Positions 22,421 to 51,000 of a DNA stretch of 64,000 nt are shown here, one piece after another. The stretch lies in assembly GCA_963978895.1 (NCBI GenBank), contig OZ022246.1, positions 1,774,605 to 1,838,604 of the forward strand. Direction: 5' to 3'. Under the pieces are notes generated by a model. That model did not search any database. It was not told the origin of the DNA and was given only the letters and a program-made list of their open reading frames with translations. The translations under genes and the position numbers were made by a program. This stretch comes from Erpobdella octoculata (taxonomy: Eukaryota; Annelida; Clitellata; Hirudinida; Erpobdellidae). The first letter of the stretch is position 1, and every line of letters begins with the position of its first letter.

Positions 22421-24371
22421 ATGGTGGGTTGTGTTACTGTATCATCGTCTTCGATTAAATCATGCAATTTTTTTAATGCGCGATTTCTGTCAAAATTGGA
22501 TGCTGGAATACGTATATTAACTCGGATTGTTTCCTTTTCTAGCCTGCCAAACCAAAGAAGGGAGGTAAGAAGAAGATAGCGGCCGCTCCTCTCGCCGCGA
22601 AGCATGTCGTTGTGAAAAAGACGACAAACCCTCTTTTTGAAAAAAGGCCTAAAAATTTTGGCATTGGTATGTGTTCTGAAAAAAATTTGTTAACTGGACT
22701 AACCGTAGCCGGAATTAAATATTCATAGGGGTTGAATTGAATTGTATTTATGAAATGGACATCATTAAAGCCTTTTGTTTGTCCAATAAGGAGTTTCTCA
22801 TGTCGCTTTTCAAATATTCAACCTAAAACTAGATATTTGTTAACATACAGCCTTTGTTTTAAAAACAACTGCATTTGTTTTAAATTTTATGCTGCTCTTT
22901 TGCTCTATTACACTAAGTAAAACTAGCTTAAGCACAGTCTGTTAAAATAATAATAATAATCTCCATTTTGAAACCAATTATTCAAAATAGATTCTAATGT
23001 TACCCATATCCTCATTCAGGACAGGATGTCCAACCAAAGCGTGATGTCACTCGCTTTGTGAGATGGCCGAAATATGTCACCCTCCAGAGACAACGAAGGA
23101 TTTTATATCAGCGTCTTAAGGTTCCCCCTCCAATTCACCAGTTCACCCAGGCATTGGATCGTCAGAATGGTATGTGTTCATCAATGCTAGATTAACTGGT
23201 GCAATGGATGTAATATACTTTGTTATTTATTCTAGTCACTCAATTGTTCCGTCTGATGGACAAGTACAGACCTGAGACCAAACAGGAAAGAAAAATTAGA
23301 CGTGTCGAGGAAGCCAAGAAGAAAGTCAAGGGTGAGGCTGTTGAACCAGCTAAGAGAAAACCAGCCATGAGGTCTGGCATCAACACTGTCACTGCTCTAG
23401 TTGAGAGAAAGAAGACAGACCTTGTTGTCATTGCCAATGACGTTGACCCAATTGAGGTTTTTATATTGCTAATTTTATTTGAGCTTACTGACAATTAAGC
23501 AATTGAGGTTTATAAACAATTGCTTGTTTGATTTGTTACTATTGATTATTAACAATTTCTCTTGCATTGATGAAAAGTGTTTCAGACTTGTTGTGGTGAT
23601 TCAACAAATCGAGCTTTTTAAAACTGAGCAATTTTATATTATTGAAATTTTATTGCTAAGATGAACAAATAAAAACAGATGTTTTATGCTGATTTAAAAC
23701 GAGCTTTTTAAAACTGAGCAATTTGTTCACTATTGAAGCTAAACATTGTTTTTGTATCATTATTTAAGTGCCTTTAGAACATTTAAAAAATGTCATATTA
23801 ACATTATAAATAAAGTGCAATTTGCTATGATGTGATTTTTCTAGAACTATCTGATTAGTTGATGTCAAAATTATTCTGAGCAAGTTGTTCTTGGTTATAA
23901 CTATATATACAGATGTTTTGTATTTAGTAGTAGATGTCAATTAATTGAATTGTTCTTGTTAATGTCCAGATATTTATCATTTATATAAACCATTTCAGAT
24001 TGTTCTTTTCCTGCCCGGTCTCTGTCGCAAGATGGGAGTCCCATACTGCATTGTTAAGAACAAATCTAGACTCGGAATGGTTGTGCACAGAAAAACAGCT
24101 ACCTGTCTTGCATTCCCATCTGTCAACTCGTAAGTTTTTTGTTAATCAGTGTAATTGTGAGTGACTTGATTCTAATTTATAATCATTAAATTACAGTGAG
24201 GATAGGTCAGCTCTGAGCAAGCTTGTCGAAAGCGTGAAGACCAACTTTAACGATAGAGCCGATGAAATCCGTCGTCACTGGGGTGGTGGTGTCATGGGAC
24301 AAAAGTCGCAATCCCGCATCGCAAAGGTTGAGAAGGCTAAGGCCAAGGAATTGGCCCAGAGAACCGGTTAA
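22421..24371 (+). CDS. RPL7A: 60S ribosomal protein L7a (eL8)
   Basis: Structural protein of the large ribosomal subunit. Exons: 22421-22423 (the ATG alone), 22543-22666, 23020-23169, 23236-23456, 23999-24129 and 24197-24371, giving 267 residues, the usual length. The protein shows the lysine-rich N-terminus [11 protein letters not shown], then [30 protein letters not shown], the L7Ae-type RNA-binding core with [32 protein letters not shown] and [16 protein letters not shown], and [15 protein letters not shown] near the end. A start exon holding only the ATG is inferred from the pyrimidine-rich leader, a GTGGGT donor directly after the ATG, and phase. Intron 4 carries snoRNA candidates, as RPL7A introns do in vertebrates. 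Confidence 0.96.
23561..23632 (+). ncRNA. C/D-box snoRNA candidate, U36-like copy 1
   Basis: In RPL7A intron 4. C box TTGATGA at 23567-23573, D box CTGA at 23624-23627, and a short terminal stem TTGC/GCAA. The bases before the D box, CGAGCTTTTTAA, complement TTAAAAAGCTCG, a highly conserved 18S rRNA segment. By the D+5 rule the target is the first A of the A run, consistent with the U36 site (18S Am668 in human). Vertebrate RPL7A introns host U24 and U36. Confidence 0.75.
23652..23722 (+). ncRNA. C/D-box snoRNA candidate, U36-like copy 2
   Basis: A tandem paralogue of the preceding snoRNA. The guide is ACGAGCTTTTTAA, extending the 18S complement by one base; D box CTGA at 23714-23717; terminal stem ATTGC/GCAAT. 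The C box is imperfect (AAGATGA at 23658-23664), so it may be a diverged or silent copy. Confidence 0.6.
23819..23886 (+). ncRNA. C/D-box snoRNA candidate, third in the RPL7A intron
   Basis: C box ATGATGT (23827-23833), D' CTGA (23851-23854), C' TTGATGT (23859-23865) and D CTGA (23876-23879) in the correct order, with terminal stem TTGC/GCAA. Guides before D' (TTCTAGAACTAT) and D (GTCAAAATTATT) are not matched to rRNA from memory, so the target is unassigned. Confidence 0.65.
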
Positions 24372-24389
24372 ATGGTGTGACAATTGTTT

Positions 24390-24399
24390 AATAAATAAA
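24390..24399 (+). terminator. Overlapping polyadenylation signals of RPL7A
   Basis: AATAAATAAA, two overlapping AATAAA hexamers, about 20 bases after the stop codon. This gives a short 3' UTR as expected for a ribosomal protein gene. Confidence 0.85.
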
Positions 24400-25171
24400 A
24401 GTACTGCTACTTTGGTATCTTGTATTTGATTTTATTGGCAACACTGAAAATCATTTTATTGAAAAATCCGTGAACCATATTGAGCATACCCACAAAAGAA
24501 TTTAAGCTTATTGAGCATGGTGTAGATATGGTTCATATCTTCCAGCATGATAAACGCTTTAAATATATTTTAAGGTATGAGGCAGGTCTCTGATAAGAAA
24601 AGCGGCATGGTTAGATTTGATGTTCCAGTAATTGGTGTAATTTATGTTAGATGATTCTCGTTAGCATTATTACTCTTAGTCATGTGTTATGATATTTCAA
24701 TTTACGTCGACATGTAACATTGCGGCGCCACCTAACAACGTTCCGCAAATTTCTATCAGAGTGGGTTAATTCGCCATATTCAGGAAAATTTAATTTGTGT
24801 GGTCCGCGAGTTAAATATGTTAAAAGAGCGGTTAACAAAAATCAATTAAAGACTCATCTATTAAAACAAATATAATATTTATAAGTGTTGTTTTCTTGTG
24901 AGAAATAATGTAGGAAGTATCTTGGGCAAAAACTATACTAGGTGTCTAGCAATACCACCTAGTGGCGAAAATGCCGTACACTAAAGGTTTACACTTTGAT
25001 CATAATATATAAATAGATGTTAATGTGAATGATTTAAAGTAAATTCGGTCGTTTTCCATAAAAATTATTCAATGACCTTCTCGTATTGCAAGTATTGGCT
25101 CGAAGTTCCGGCACAAATCGTGTCCAAGAAGCTCTGCCTGCTCGCTTAGCAATTCATTACACGACCTGTAA

Positions 25172-25399
25172 GTGCCATCCCTGAGCGCTCGCACCTCGGG
25201 CATGCGCTATCCGGGTAAGCGCTCTACACGTGCCCTGAACACAAATAAAAACCGATTGATCTACGAGCCCTCGTCGTCTCTTCCCCCAACGGCATGGAAC
25301 TCTATCCCTGTCAACCTCCGTGATCCTAATCATAGCCAAAAACTAAAACACATTTTTTTAAGAGCAGTGGCGGTTCCAGGGAAAGTTAAGAAGTTATAA
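25172..25399 (+). pseudogene. Possible LINE ORF2 3' remnant
   Basis: A 75-residue frame contains SSLPPTAWNSIPVNLRDPNH and then KLKHIFLRA, similar in pattern to the C-terminal end of non-LTR retrotransposon ORF2 proteins (a Trp-Asn-Ser-hydrophobic-Pro motif, then a Leu-Lys-rich helix). No reverse transcriptase motif is visible upstream. Chance similarity is possible. Confidence 0.3.
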
Positions 25400-26565
25400 C
25401 CTCGCCCTATTTTGCTTCCTCGATTAAAAAAGTTAAAGCATTGTTTTCGGTGTCAATAAAAAACGTTCTATTTCAAAACTTAATTAAAAGAAGCAACGCC
25501 ATTTTTTTCTTCCGTGGAGCTATGGAAAGAATACATGAATTATGTGATTTCTTTCCATCTGAACTGAACTTTTTGTTTCCATTGAACAGTAAACTTATTA
25601 TTATTTAAATGATATATTTTTTTTATAAATAATGTATATCATATCGAATAACTCAACAACGTTATATAATTATATACAGAAATTATTTTCTTTAAAAAGA
25701 TGACTAAATTAATAATAGAAATGTCTGTTTATAGCTGGTATTAAAGATGTAGAGAACATCGCTGCCATCATACCCCATCTTCATTCATGTGCTTTTTGAG
25801 GAAGAAATTGAAGGAAAGTTAAGAAGTTAAAAATCTTTTCTTAAAAATGATTGACTGTCTCTGTTTCAGTCATTAGCATTTGTAGAAGGAAAAGTTTAAG
25901 ATTGCTAGTAATATTAGAACATTTTTATGGATGAGAATAAATATTATCTTACTTCAGCTCCCCATTGCAATTAGTTCTAGTAAGCTTATGGCTGCCTACT
26001 GCCATCATTAGTTCTGAAATTGTATTGCTGTGTTGGTTTTGTTGTACGCTCATACGCCCAAATACTATCAAGAATCAAATAAAAACTGTTGCTGCTGCTT
26101 TCAAGTAAAATTGAGCTTTATTTTTTCAATTTTGTTATTGCTGGGTTGGGAGGGGAGGAGAAGGGGAAGGAAAAGGTGGAAAGGAGCGGGGAGGGAGTGG
26201 GGGATAAGTACACTTTAACTACGGAATTTCTTTTTTTGATCTAGCAGACATTTGCAATTCTATTTTAAAATAAAAAAACAGCAATAATAATAATAATAAT
26301 AATAGTTATAAATTATTATTTTTATTGATGTTGTTGCTGTTATTATTATCACTCAACAAGCACTTTCGAGTTTGTGGAATGCTTGGAGACCAATCAGGAA
26401 AGAGATCAATACCCACTTGAACTCCGGCAGCCAATCGTCTTCCATGTGGAGTTGCTGAAAACTCTTGCAAAATGTTAGATGGGCGTACGTGCGTGATTAG
26501 AATGTGCGTGAAACTCATGCACATAACATTATATATACACACGTATATTTACATATACACTTATA

Positions 26566-26591
26566 CACATACACACACACACATACATACA

Positions 26592-26625
<34 letters not shown>

Positions 26626-26747
26626 CATACATACATACATACATACATACATACATACATACATACATACATACATACATACATACATACATACATACAT
26701 ACATACATACATACATACATACATACATACATACATACATACATACA

Positions 26748-26783
<36 letters not shown>

Positions 26784-26790
26784 TATATAT
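26566..26790. repeat. (ACAT)n microsatellite with (TA)n end
   Basis: About 200 bases of ACAT with one short interruption near 26623, ending in (AT)n. Long Tyr/His/Thr and Met/Tyr/Val/Cys frames across it are spurious. Confidence 0.97.
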
Positions 26791-26993
26791 CGCACTGATA
26801 AAGTTATCAGCTATTTATATCAATTAGGCTGAATTTTCTCAAGAAAATTTAAAAATGTATTACTTGACCAATTGCTGCACAGCCCCATGACTGAGTATAA
26901 GACTATTGAGTTTCAACAAAAAAACAAGAGAAAAATACAAATTTAGAGAAGAGAGATGCTAGAAACAGTAGAGAAAGGTGAGAATGCTGAGAG

Positions 26994-27025
26994 CCAATCA
27001 GCTCGAAGCGTGGCTCTCACGTGAC
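26994..27025 (+). promoter_or_regulatory. CCAAT box and CACGTGAC E-box upstream of Scratch
   Basis: CCAAT at 26994-26998 and CACGTGAC (an E-box, bHLH-ZIP/USF type) at 27018-27025, in a locally GC-richer stretch about 410 bases before the Scratch ATG. The assignment to this promoter is by position only. Confidence 0.4.
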
Positions 27026-27139
27026 CGAAAAGGGGTGTGCCCGTTCCTTCGGTGTTTGAACAGGTGTAAAAGAGATTTCACGTAATTGCCAGCATCTTCC
27101 TCAATTGTAAAGAAGAAAAAGAAGATAGCAGAGGTGAGC

Positions 27140-27275
27140 GAGTTAACTTATTTATTTATTTATTTTATTACTTATTTGTTTATTTATTTATTATTATTTA
27201 TTTATTTATTTTATTACTTATTTGTTTATTTATTTATGTATGTATTTATTTGCTTATTTATTTATTTATTTAGTA
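27140..27275. repeat. (TTTA)n-rich repeat before the Scratch start
   Basis: TTTATTTATT-type repeats with interruptions, lying between the proposed promoter motifs and the start exon. It may lie in a 5' UTR intron or the 5' UTR. Confidence 0.85.
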
Positions 27276-27431
27276 TATACAACTTCTCTGATTCATTTTA
27301 TATATCTATCAATAAATACGGTTATTTGTCAATTTAAAAGTGAACCTTTTTAAATTTTTATGATCAACTAAATTTGTACTCTTGGACAATTTGGACAATC
27401 AGGTTCGTCTTCGTCGATAAAGCTCGTCGCC

Positions 27432-44589
<17,158 letters not shown>

Positions 44590-47500
44590 AAGCGCGAGAA
44601 TCACATTTTATATTTAAATTTAAACGCGTAGCGAGTGATTTTGTAAATTTGGAAGCATGGTTTTTTTTGTAGATTGAAAACCCGTTAGGTACGTATACTA
44701 CTACTACTACAGTTTTATACTTCGCATGTACAAAGTGTGATTTTTTGTTAGCAGGTATGGCTTGTTCTGTCTTAGCAATACATTTGAAACTTTTTAAGTA
44801 CAAAAAAATGTTTGTCTTGCTTTACAGACGAAAATATCTTAATTAGAGCCGAATCAATATCGTTGTAAGAGCCCGCAGAAAAGATAAACTAACTGAAACC
44901 TACTAGAATGTTGTTTTTTTTGCATCATAGCTAAGTACCAACATGATTTTGAGAGTTATGACGATGATGATGTCTAAATCCAACAACTGGTACCAATAAG
45001 GCCTCTTTGGCTCAAGAATTAAAAATGGCATGCTCATAATATACTCGAGTTGTTTGCAAGTCGGGTCGGGTCAACATATTGAGGTATGTCCGGTTTAGAG
45101 TACTGGCCGTGTCGAGATTTGTTTGCCAAGCAAGGGCGAATTCAGAGGAGGGGTCCAATCCGGCTATGGCCCCTTCTTATTTTGCTAATAAACTCTGCGC
45201 CCTCCTTTTCAAAATCAATTTAAAAAACATTATCCAAAGTGGAGCGCACTAGCACGACACAGCGCAGCGCCATGTCGGAAGAAAGACTAGATTCACTTAT
45301 TCTGCTGCAAACTAATCGAGACTTGTTGCCTTGCACAGAATCAGTAATTGATCAGTACTACTATTTGAGAGGTGTCGTGTGACAAATTTTAGAAGTGACT
45401 TACCTGCAGGGGCGCCACGAGCAGAAAATGGTGGGGGGTCTCAAGTGTGAAAAAGAGAAAAAAGGCCGCCGCAAGCGAAAATTTTTTTTTTACTATCTTT
45501 AGTCTGCAGTTTTTTTTTTTGGTATCTTTAATAATTTATTAATAAATGAAAAGAAAGACTGCAAACTGAAGATAGTCAAACTCAGTCTCAAACCAGTTAA
45601 AGCAATTGTAAAAAAAATAAGTTTATGAATAAATGTAGCACCCCCCTACCAAAAAAACTCATCAAATTTTGAAAAATTGGAGGACCCTCCGATTTGGCGC
45701 AAGCCCCCCTGACCCCCCTAGTTGCGCCCTGCTTACCTGCATCTCCACGCCGGGAATTTTTGGATCTGCCACTGCTTATATGCAAACATTTAATGATTAG
45801 CTGACGAGTCCACAACTCAGAAGTTTATTGAAGGTAGAGTATTAAAGCGGTGGGAACTGCAAAAAAGTACTTATATTGGTGCTAGGATTTGACCTCGAGC
45901 AAGGTCTTCTAAGTATACGAGTAACAGCACTGTTCTGTAACTTACGGAAAAAGCAACAAATCGAACTTTAAAAAAGTACCTTTTCAATACTAAAAACAAA
46001 CTAGCAAGGGCTTGCTGAAATCAAATTTGTATGACTGGGTTTTTAAATGTATGGCAACTTGGAAAGAAGAAGATTCAGAAAAAACTTGATAGAGATACAC
46101 CCAAAACGATAATAGGCTTTAGAAAAAAAACTGAAATTGCATGCGTTCAGTGGTCTCTGAAATTTAATTACGTTACCTTCGGGGTTGTCAAACGTTTAAC
46201 TCATTTCGCTGGTTAGTGTAAAAGTTCATTTCCAGTCAACTGCATTTAATTGACCGATTGATGATGAAATGATGAGTGCTAGAATAGCGTCGCTGGCTGG
46301 TTCATACTACATGACATTGCTTGGGAGTAAAAAAGTTTGTTGTTCAATTTTATAGTTCACTGGCATAAGAATGACCGGTATTGCCTGGGTTTTTCGTTGT
46401 TTTTTTCTTGCTTGTTTTCTCTACTCGTAACCCTAGACTGCCTAGACTAAGCCTTAGCCATAATCCTAGCGTAGCCCTTTTGGTTGGAATAGACACGGAG
46501 TCTAAACTATCTTTAGACCTTATCCCCTATGATGACTACCTCCTTGCCATTTTTATAGATTGCTCCATTGGTTCGGATGTGATAAGCAATAAGCAAAGAC
46601 ACACAAACAAATACACATTATTTTTAGATTTTATATAAATTAGCAGGTCGTCATATTTACCCTATTCTGTGAGGCTAGTGAAGCATTGTCTCAATAAAGC
46701 AATCAATCGGTTAAATTTGTATAACGCTATTTCCTATCGTTCAATAGTGCTCGGACACGAACTTATTAAATAAATAAGTTTTAAGTCCCCGACGGAAAAC
46801 TGTGAGAGAAGTCGTAGATTTAGTAAGAGAAAGCCTTTATTGTATTGTAGGTAGATTAAAATGTAAAATTTATTTTTAATTAAATAGAAAACAAAAATTT
46901 TGTGCACGTTTTATTACAAACTAATTTTTTTTAATGACGTAAAATTGCTGGAGAAAATTCTAGCTTTATTCACTTTTAAATGCAGTCCGGAAATATTGAA
47001 GCGAGAGGTAAATAACAGATTTTATTTTTAAAATATGCTATAAATCGTATGAAAGTTTTCATTGCTAGTTTTAGTTGTTTAATGGTTATTTTGCTTGAAC
47101 TTATACTTATGCTTTTGTGTTCACGTGCCAGTTCGACTTCAAATATCGACACGTAATTGTAAATTGTAAGAATCGAATTTCTTGTCGTAGACATATTGAT
47201 GTTTAAAAGTAAAACCCAGCCTTACCCTTAATTTATATTGGCTATGTTATAGCGGATGTTTAAATTTTCACTTTTACTTATAATGTCATATATTACTTAT
47301 AATGAATTATATAAGCCTTGTAAGCTATAATGAATAATGTATTTTTTATATTCAAAAAGTTAAATAAAGTGCATTACTGTCGTCATGTCAAATAATGTCA
47401 ACATTACCGTTTATTCACATAATTAAATGTGGAAATTCTATTAATTCACAATAAATTTCATTGCAATCTTTGATAAAATTGTCCAACTACTAAACTGAAA

Positions 47501-48076
47501 GTTTCAATTTATTATTTTGTAAGTTATAGTTATAAGAAAACCAAACCATTGAAATGCTATGGAAATGAAATAAAGTAAAGGTTAATTAATTGAGATATTA
47601 ATTTTTTTACATTATGATTTGAAAAAATAATTTGCATTTTATATCTGCATAACCTATATTATACAACTGATGATAAAGTTTTCATAGACTTTTGGTCACT
47701 GAAGTTAGTTTGGCCATATTTTTTAAAACATGACATAGGAAGCGTAAATGTAACGAATTTTTATTTGAGTGCATTGATAGAATAATGAATCTAATTTATA
47801 GACACAGAATGAAATTATTTAGGTAGTTCTAGGTTTTCTGATAGCCGAGTCAGTTGAACGTCAGACTTGACTGCAAATTGTTTATGGTTCAGCTTCCACT
47901 CGGCTGTCTATTAGCCCATGTTGTGGAAAATGTTGGCGGTAATAACATTTCTCTGAGGGGGGGGCATGTAAAGGAACGGTCCCGCCGAGCTCGGAAGAGG
48001 GCTTTCTATAAATATTCACATTAATTTGAATTTCTGTAGATCTCATGGTTGTACTTTGCATTTCAACAGAACCAAA
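44590..48076. other. Intergenic Scratch to UPF2
   Basis: Contains a clear non-autonomous hAT (listed) inside a possible older hAT-like copy (about 45131-45774), and otherwise AT-rich sequence. Frames of 60 to 85 codons near 46031-46216 and 46381-46638 have no recognisable family. No convincing UPF2 promoter element was identified. Confidence 0.4.
45407..45731. mobile_element. Non-autonomous hAT element, 325 bp, 8-bp target duplication
   Basis: Ends CAGGGGCGCCACGAG and, on the other strand, CAGGGCGCAACTAG. Both flanks carry the identical octamer CTTACCTG (45399-45406 and 45732-45739). The CAGGGGCG terminus with an 8-bp duplication is diagnostic of the hAT superfamily. There is no transposase, so it is a MITE-class copy. 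The perfect duplication suggests a fairly recent insertion. Confidence 0.8.
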
Positions 48077-51000
48077 ATGTCGGCAGTGCAAGGAAGCGAG
48101 AATGTCAAAGTGGAGATTTCATCGACCGGAGAGGTCGAAAGTGACCCGGGACTGGTATTACATTTTATTTAATAAATTATTTTCGTTTAGGTCAAGTAAT
48201 TTTTTTCGCATATATACAGTTCTTTGTGCTAGTTTTTGGAAATTTGAAATCTTATTTATTATGCAAGCTGGTTTCTGTTGCACTTTTAATAGATCGTTTG
48301 AGCTAAAGTTGACTTTAAAGTAAGTGGTTTTGCAGGCGGAACCTCATTTGTAGTCCATGTTATAAGGACCCTCGTTTACGGTCCGTGTTATACAGACCAT
48401 CGTTTACACGGTCCATGCTTATCAGAAATAAAAATATGAAATGGTTTTGAGACATAACATTTAATTCTGAAGCATGAATTTCTACATTGTATTGAATTGT
48501 ATTGAATTGTAATGATTGTTTTATTTCTTTTAATAAAGACTGAAAACGAAAAAGACAAGCTTTTATTAGAAGAAGAACTGGTATGTTTTGAGATTTTTCT
48601 AAAAAAGTTTTTTTAGTATGAAATGCAATTAAGTAATTGGTCATTTAAATATAATAAATATTGTTGTGACAATGGGCTGATTACCAATGGCGTTGTCGCA
48701 GTTTTTAGGTTGTACAGATACGGTTGTAGCAGTATGCTGGTTGTGGTGGTTGCCAATGTGATTATGATGAAATGCTAGATGTGGTGATTGCCTATGGAGT
48801 TGTGGTAGTATGCTGGCTGTATAGTAATATGACGAAATCGCAGTGTTAAATATATTTTTATTAAAAATGATGTCAAGTGATAAGTGAAAAAAATTATTTA
48901 TATAAACCTTCAGAAACAATTGAACGATTTCATCTCCGAGACGAAAGAGAGAATCGACTTCAGGAACGGCATGAGAGCCGAAAACGTCGCGGCTGCGGGT
49001 TGGTTCCACGTCGACGTGAATTCAATTAACGAAATTATTTAAATTTAAAAGTTAAAATAAGTTTTTGTTCTTATCATATCGTTTATATTCGCTCGATTAT
49101 TTAACTTTTTCGTTTTTTTTATCATCGTTCGTTTGCCAGAAAATCGTCCCGACGAATCTTTCTTCACGAAACTGGATTCAAATTTAAAGAAAACTTCAGC
49201 ATTCATTAAAAAGCTGGTTAGTGTCTATATAGGATCTTCTTCTTTCGAATGTACGCGTGACTTGATGATATAATTATATTTATTTATTTATGACTTTAAT
49301 ATACATGTTTATGCATGCATCACATTTTTTGTGTGTTTTTAACAGAAAGCAATCACGGAGTCCCAGAAGGACTCTTTGTTGAAAGACATTAAAACGTTCA
49401 ATCTGACGAGATACATAGGAGAAGTGGTACGTTGAGTTTTTTTCATTATTATTTTAGCTGTATTGATGGCGGTAATGAGGTAGCGTCTTCTATCTCCGGA
49501 CTGTTGTTTTGAACCTGAAGGCCAGAGTTTAAAAATCTTGTTTTGACCTTTAGGCTAAGGTCTTGTTCTTGGAAAAAAGCCATAACTTTGCCATAAGATG
49601 TCTCTGTTTGAGAAGAAACGTTTTGGTCTCATTTCGGGTCTCCCTGTAGCTGCTCATTATTGTATTTCGAGTAAAATCGTTAATTTTTGACCTTTCTAAT
49701 TAGGCGTGTGTTTGACCTTTCAGGCATCTGCCCTCGTTGAGGCAAAGTTGAAGATGTCTGACATCAACAGCGTTCTGACGATATGCTCGCAGATATACCA
49801 GAAGTATGCCGACTTTTCTGTCACTTTCCTTGAACATTGGCAGAAAGTGTTGCTGTCTAAGAAAGATGAAAAAGTTAGTCTGAACATTTTAGTAATTTTA
49901 GTAGATTTTTATTTAATCTTGTTAAAGCTTAAAAAAGTGCTATTTTTGTAATATCTAATTGCATGGATTGCTGTTTTATGTTTTTCTGTATTACTCGATC
50001 GTCGATTCAAATCCTGCTTTAATTGCACTTATAACTATTGAATAGAAAAAAAAACGATTTAATTATTTTTTTTTATTATTTCACATCTGCTAAGATTCCC
50101 AATCCGAGCAAGTTGAGAGTCGACCTGAGACTGTTCGCCGATCTGATTTGCGTCGGCGTACTTCCCGAGAAAGAGTCTCTCAACGTTCTTTCGAACCAGC
50201 TGGCCATTTTGACCGTCAACGACAGAGAGAGCCACAACAACCTCGCCATCATCATCAGCTTCTGCCGCCACTGCGGCGACGATTACGCGGGTATCGTGTC
50301 GCGGAAGTTCAAGTAGGTTGAAGGATTGTTTGTAAGGAGTAGATGGTGTTTTGACTGTGTGTAGGTTGTTGCAACGGTATGTGGGTGGTATAGATGTGGT
50401 TGCGACGGTATCTAGGTGGTATAGATGTGGTTGCGACAGTATGTAGGAGGTATAGATAATGTAACAATATTTGTTTAAATGTCAATTTTCTTGTTTCTTG
50501 CACTCAGGGACTTGGCAGAAAAGCACAACCTGGAAATTCCCAGGAGTCAGGTAAGAAGAAAAAAAGTTTCAAAAACACGAAAACATTTATAAAACGAAGT
50601 TTTAACTAATTATTTGGAACAACGAAAGCTTTCACGCATAAGAAATAGTATAATCAAATGAAATTCTTACTCTAGTTTCTTAGAAAGGACAGACAGAAGG
50701 CTTGCAGGTCGCTGCTCAAAGATTACTGCTCATCTCTCCTGAAACACGTTCTACAGGATTGCAAGGAGCTCAGAAGTACAGAGAAACACAACAGGAAAAT
50801 CATCCAGGTAGTTGTCGGACGCCATTCTCTCGTTCTGTCGTTGTCTTATCGACACGTATCATCTGCTTATTGACACGTATCATCTGCTTATTGACACATA
50901 TCACCTACTTATTGTCACGTATCATCTGCTTATTGTCACGTATCATCTGCTTATTGACACATATCTGCTTATCGATGTGTGCTGTCTGCTTATTGACACA

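Larger units (their letters stand above)
24372..27431. other. Intergenic RPL7A to Scratch, with transposon debris
   Basis: Holds a possible LINE-like fragment (25172-25399), a hAT-type CAGTGGCGGTTCCAGG motif near 25364, the (ACAT)n array, a TTTA array and the Scratch upstream region, each listed or noted separately. No further coding exon is recognised. Confidence 0.45.

Noticed and set aside
24728..24880. Second LINE-like tail (LKTHLLKQI before a stop)
   Set aside because: Very short and composition-biased; similarity to ORF2 C-termini could be chance.
45850..45950. tRNA-like B box (GGTCAAATCC) on the minus strand
   Set aside because: No acceptor stem or anticodon arm could be paired; too degenerate to call.
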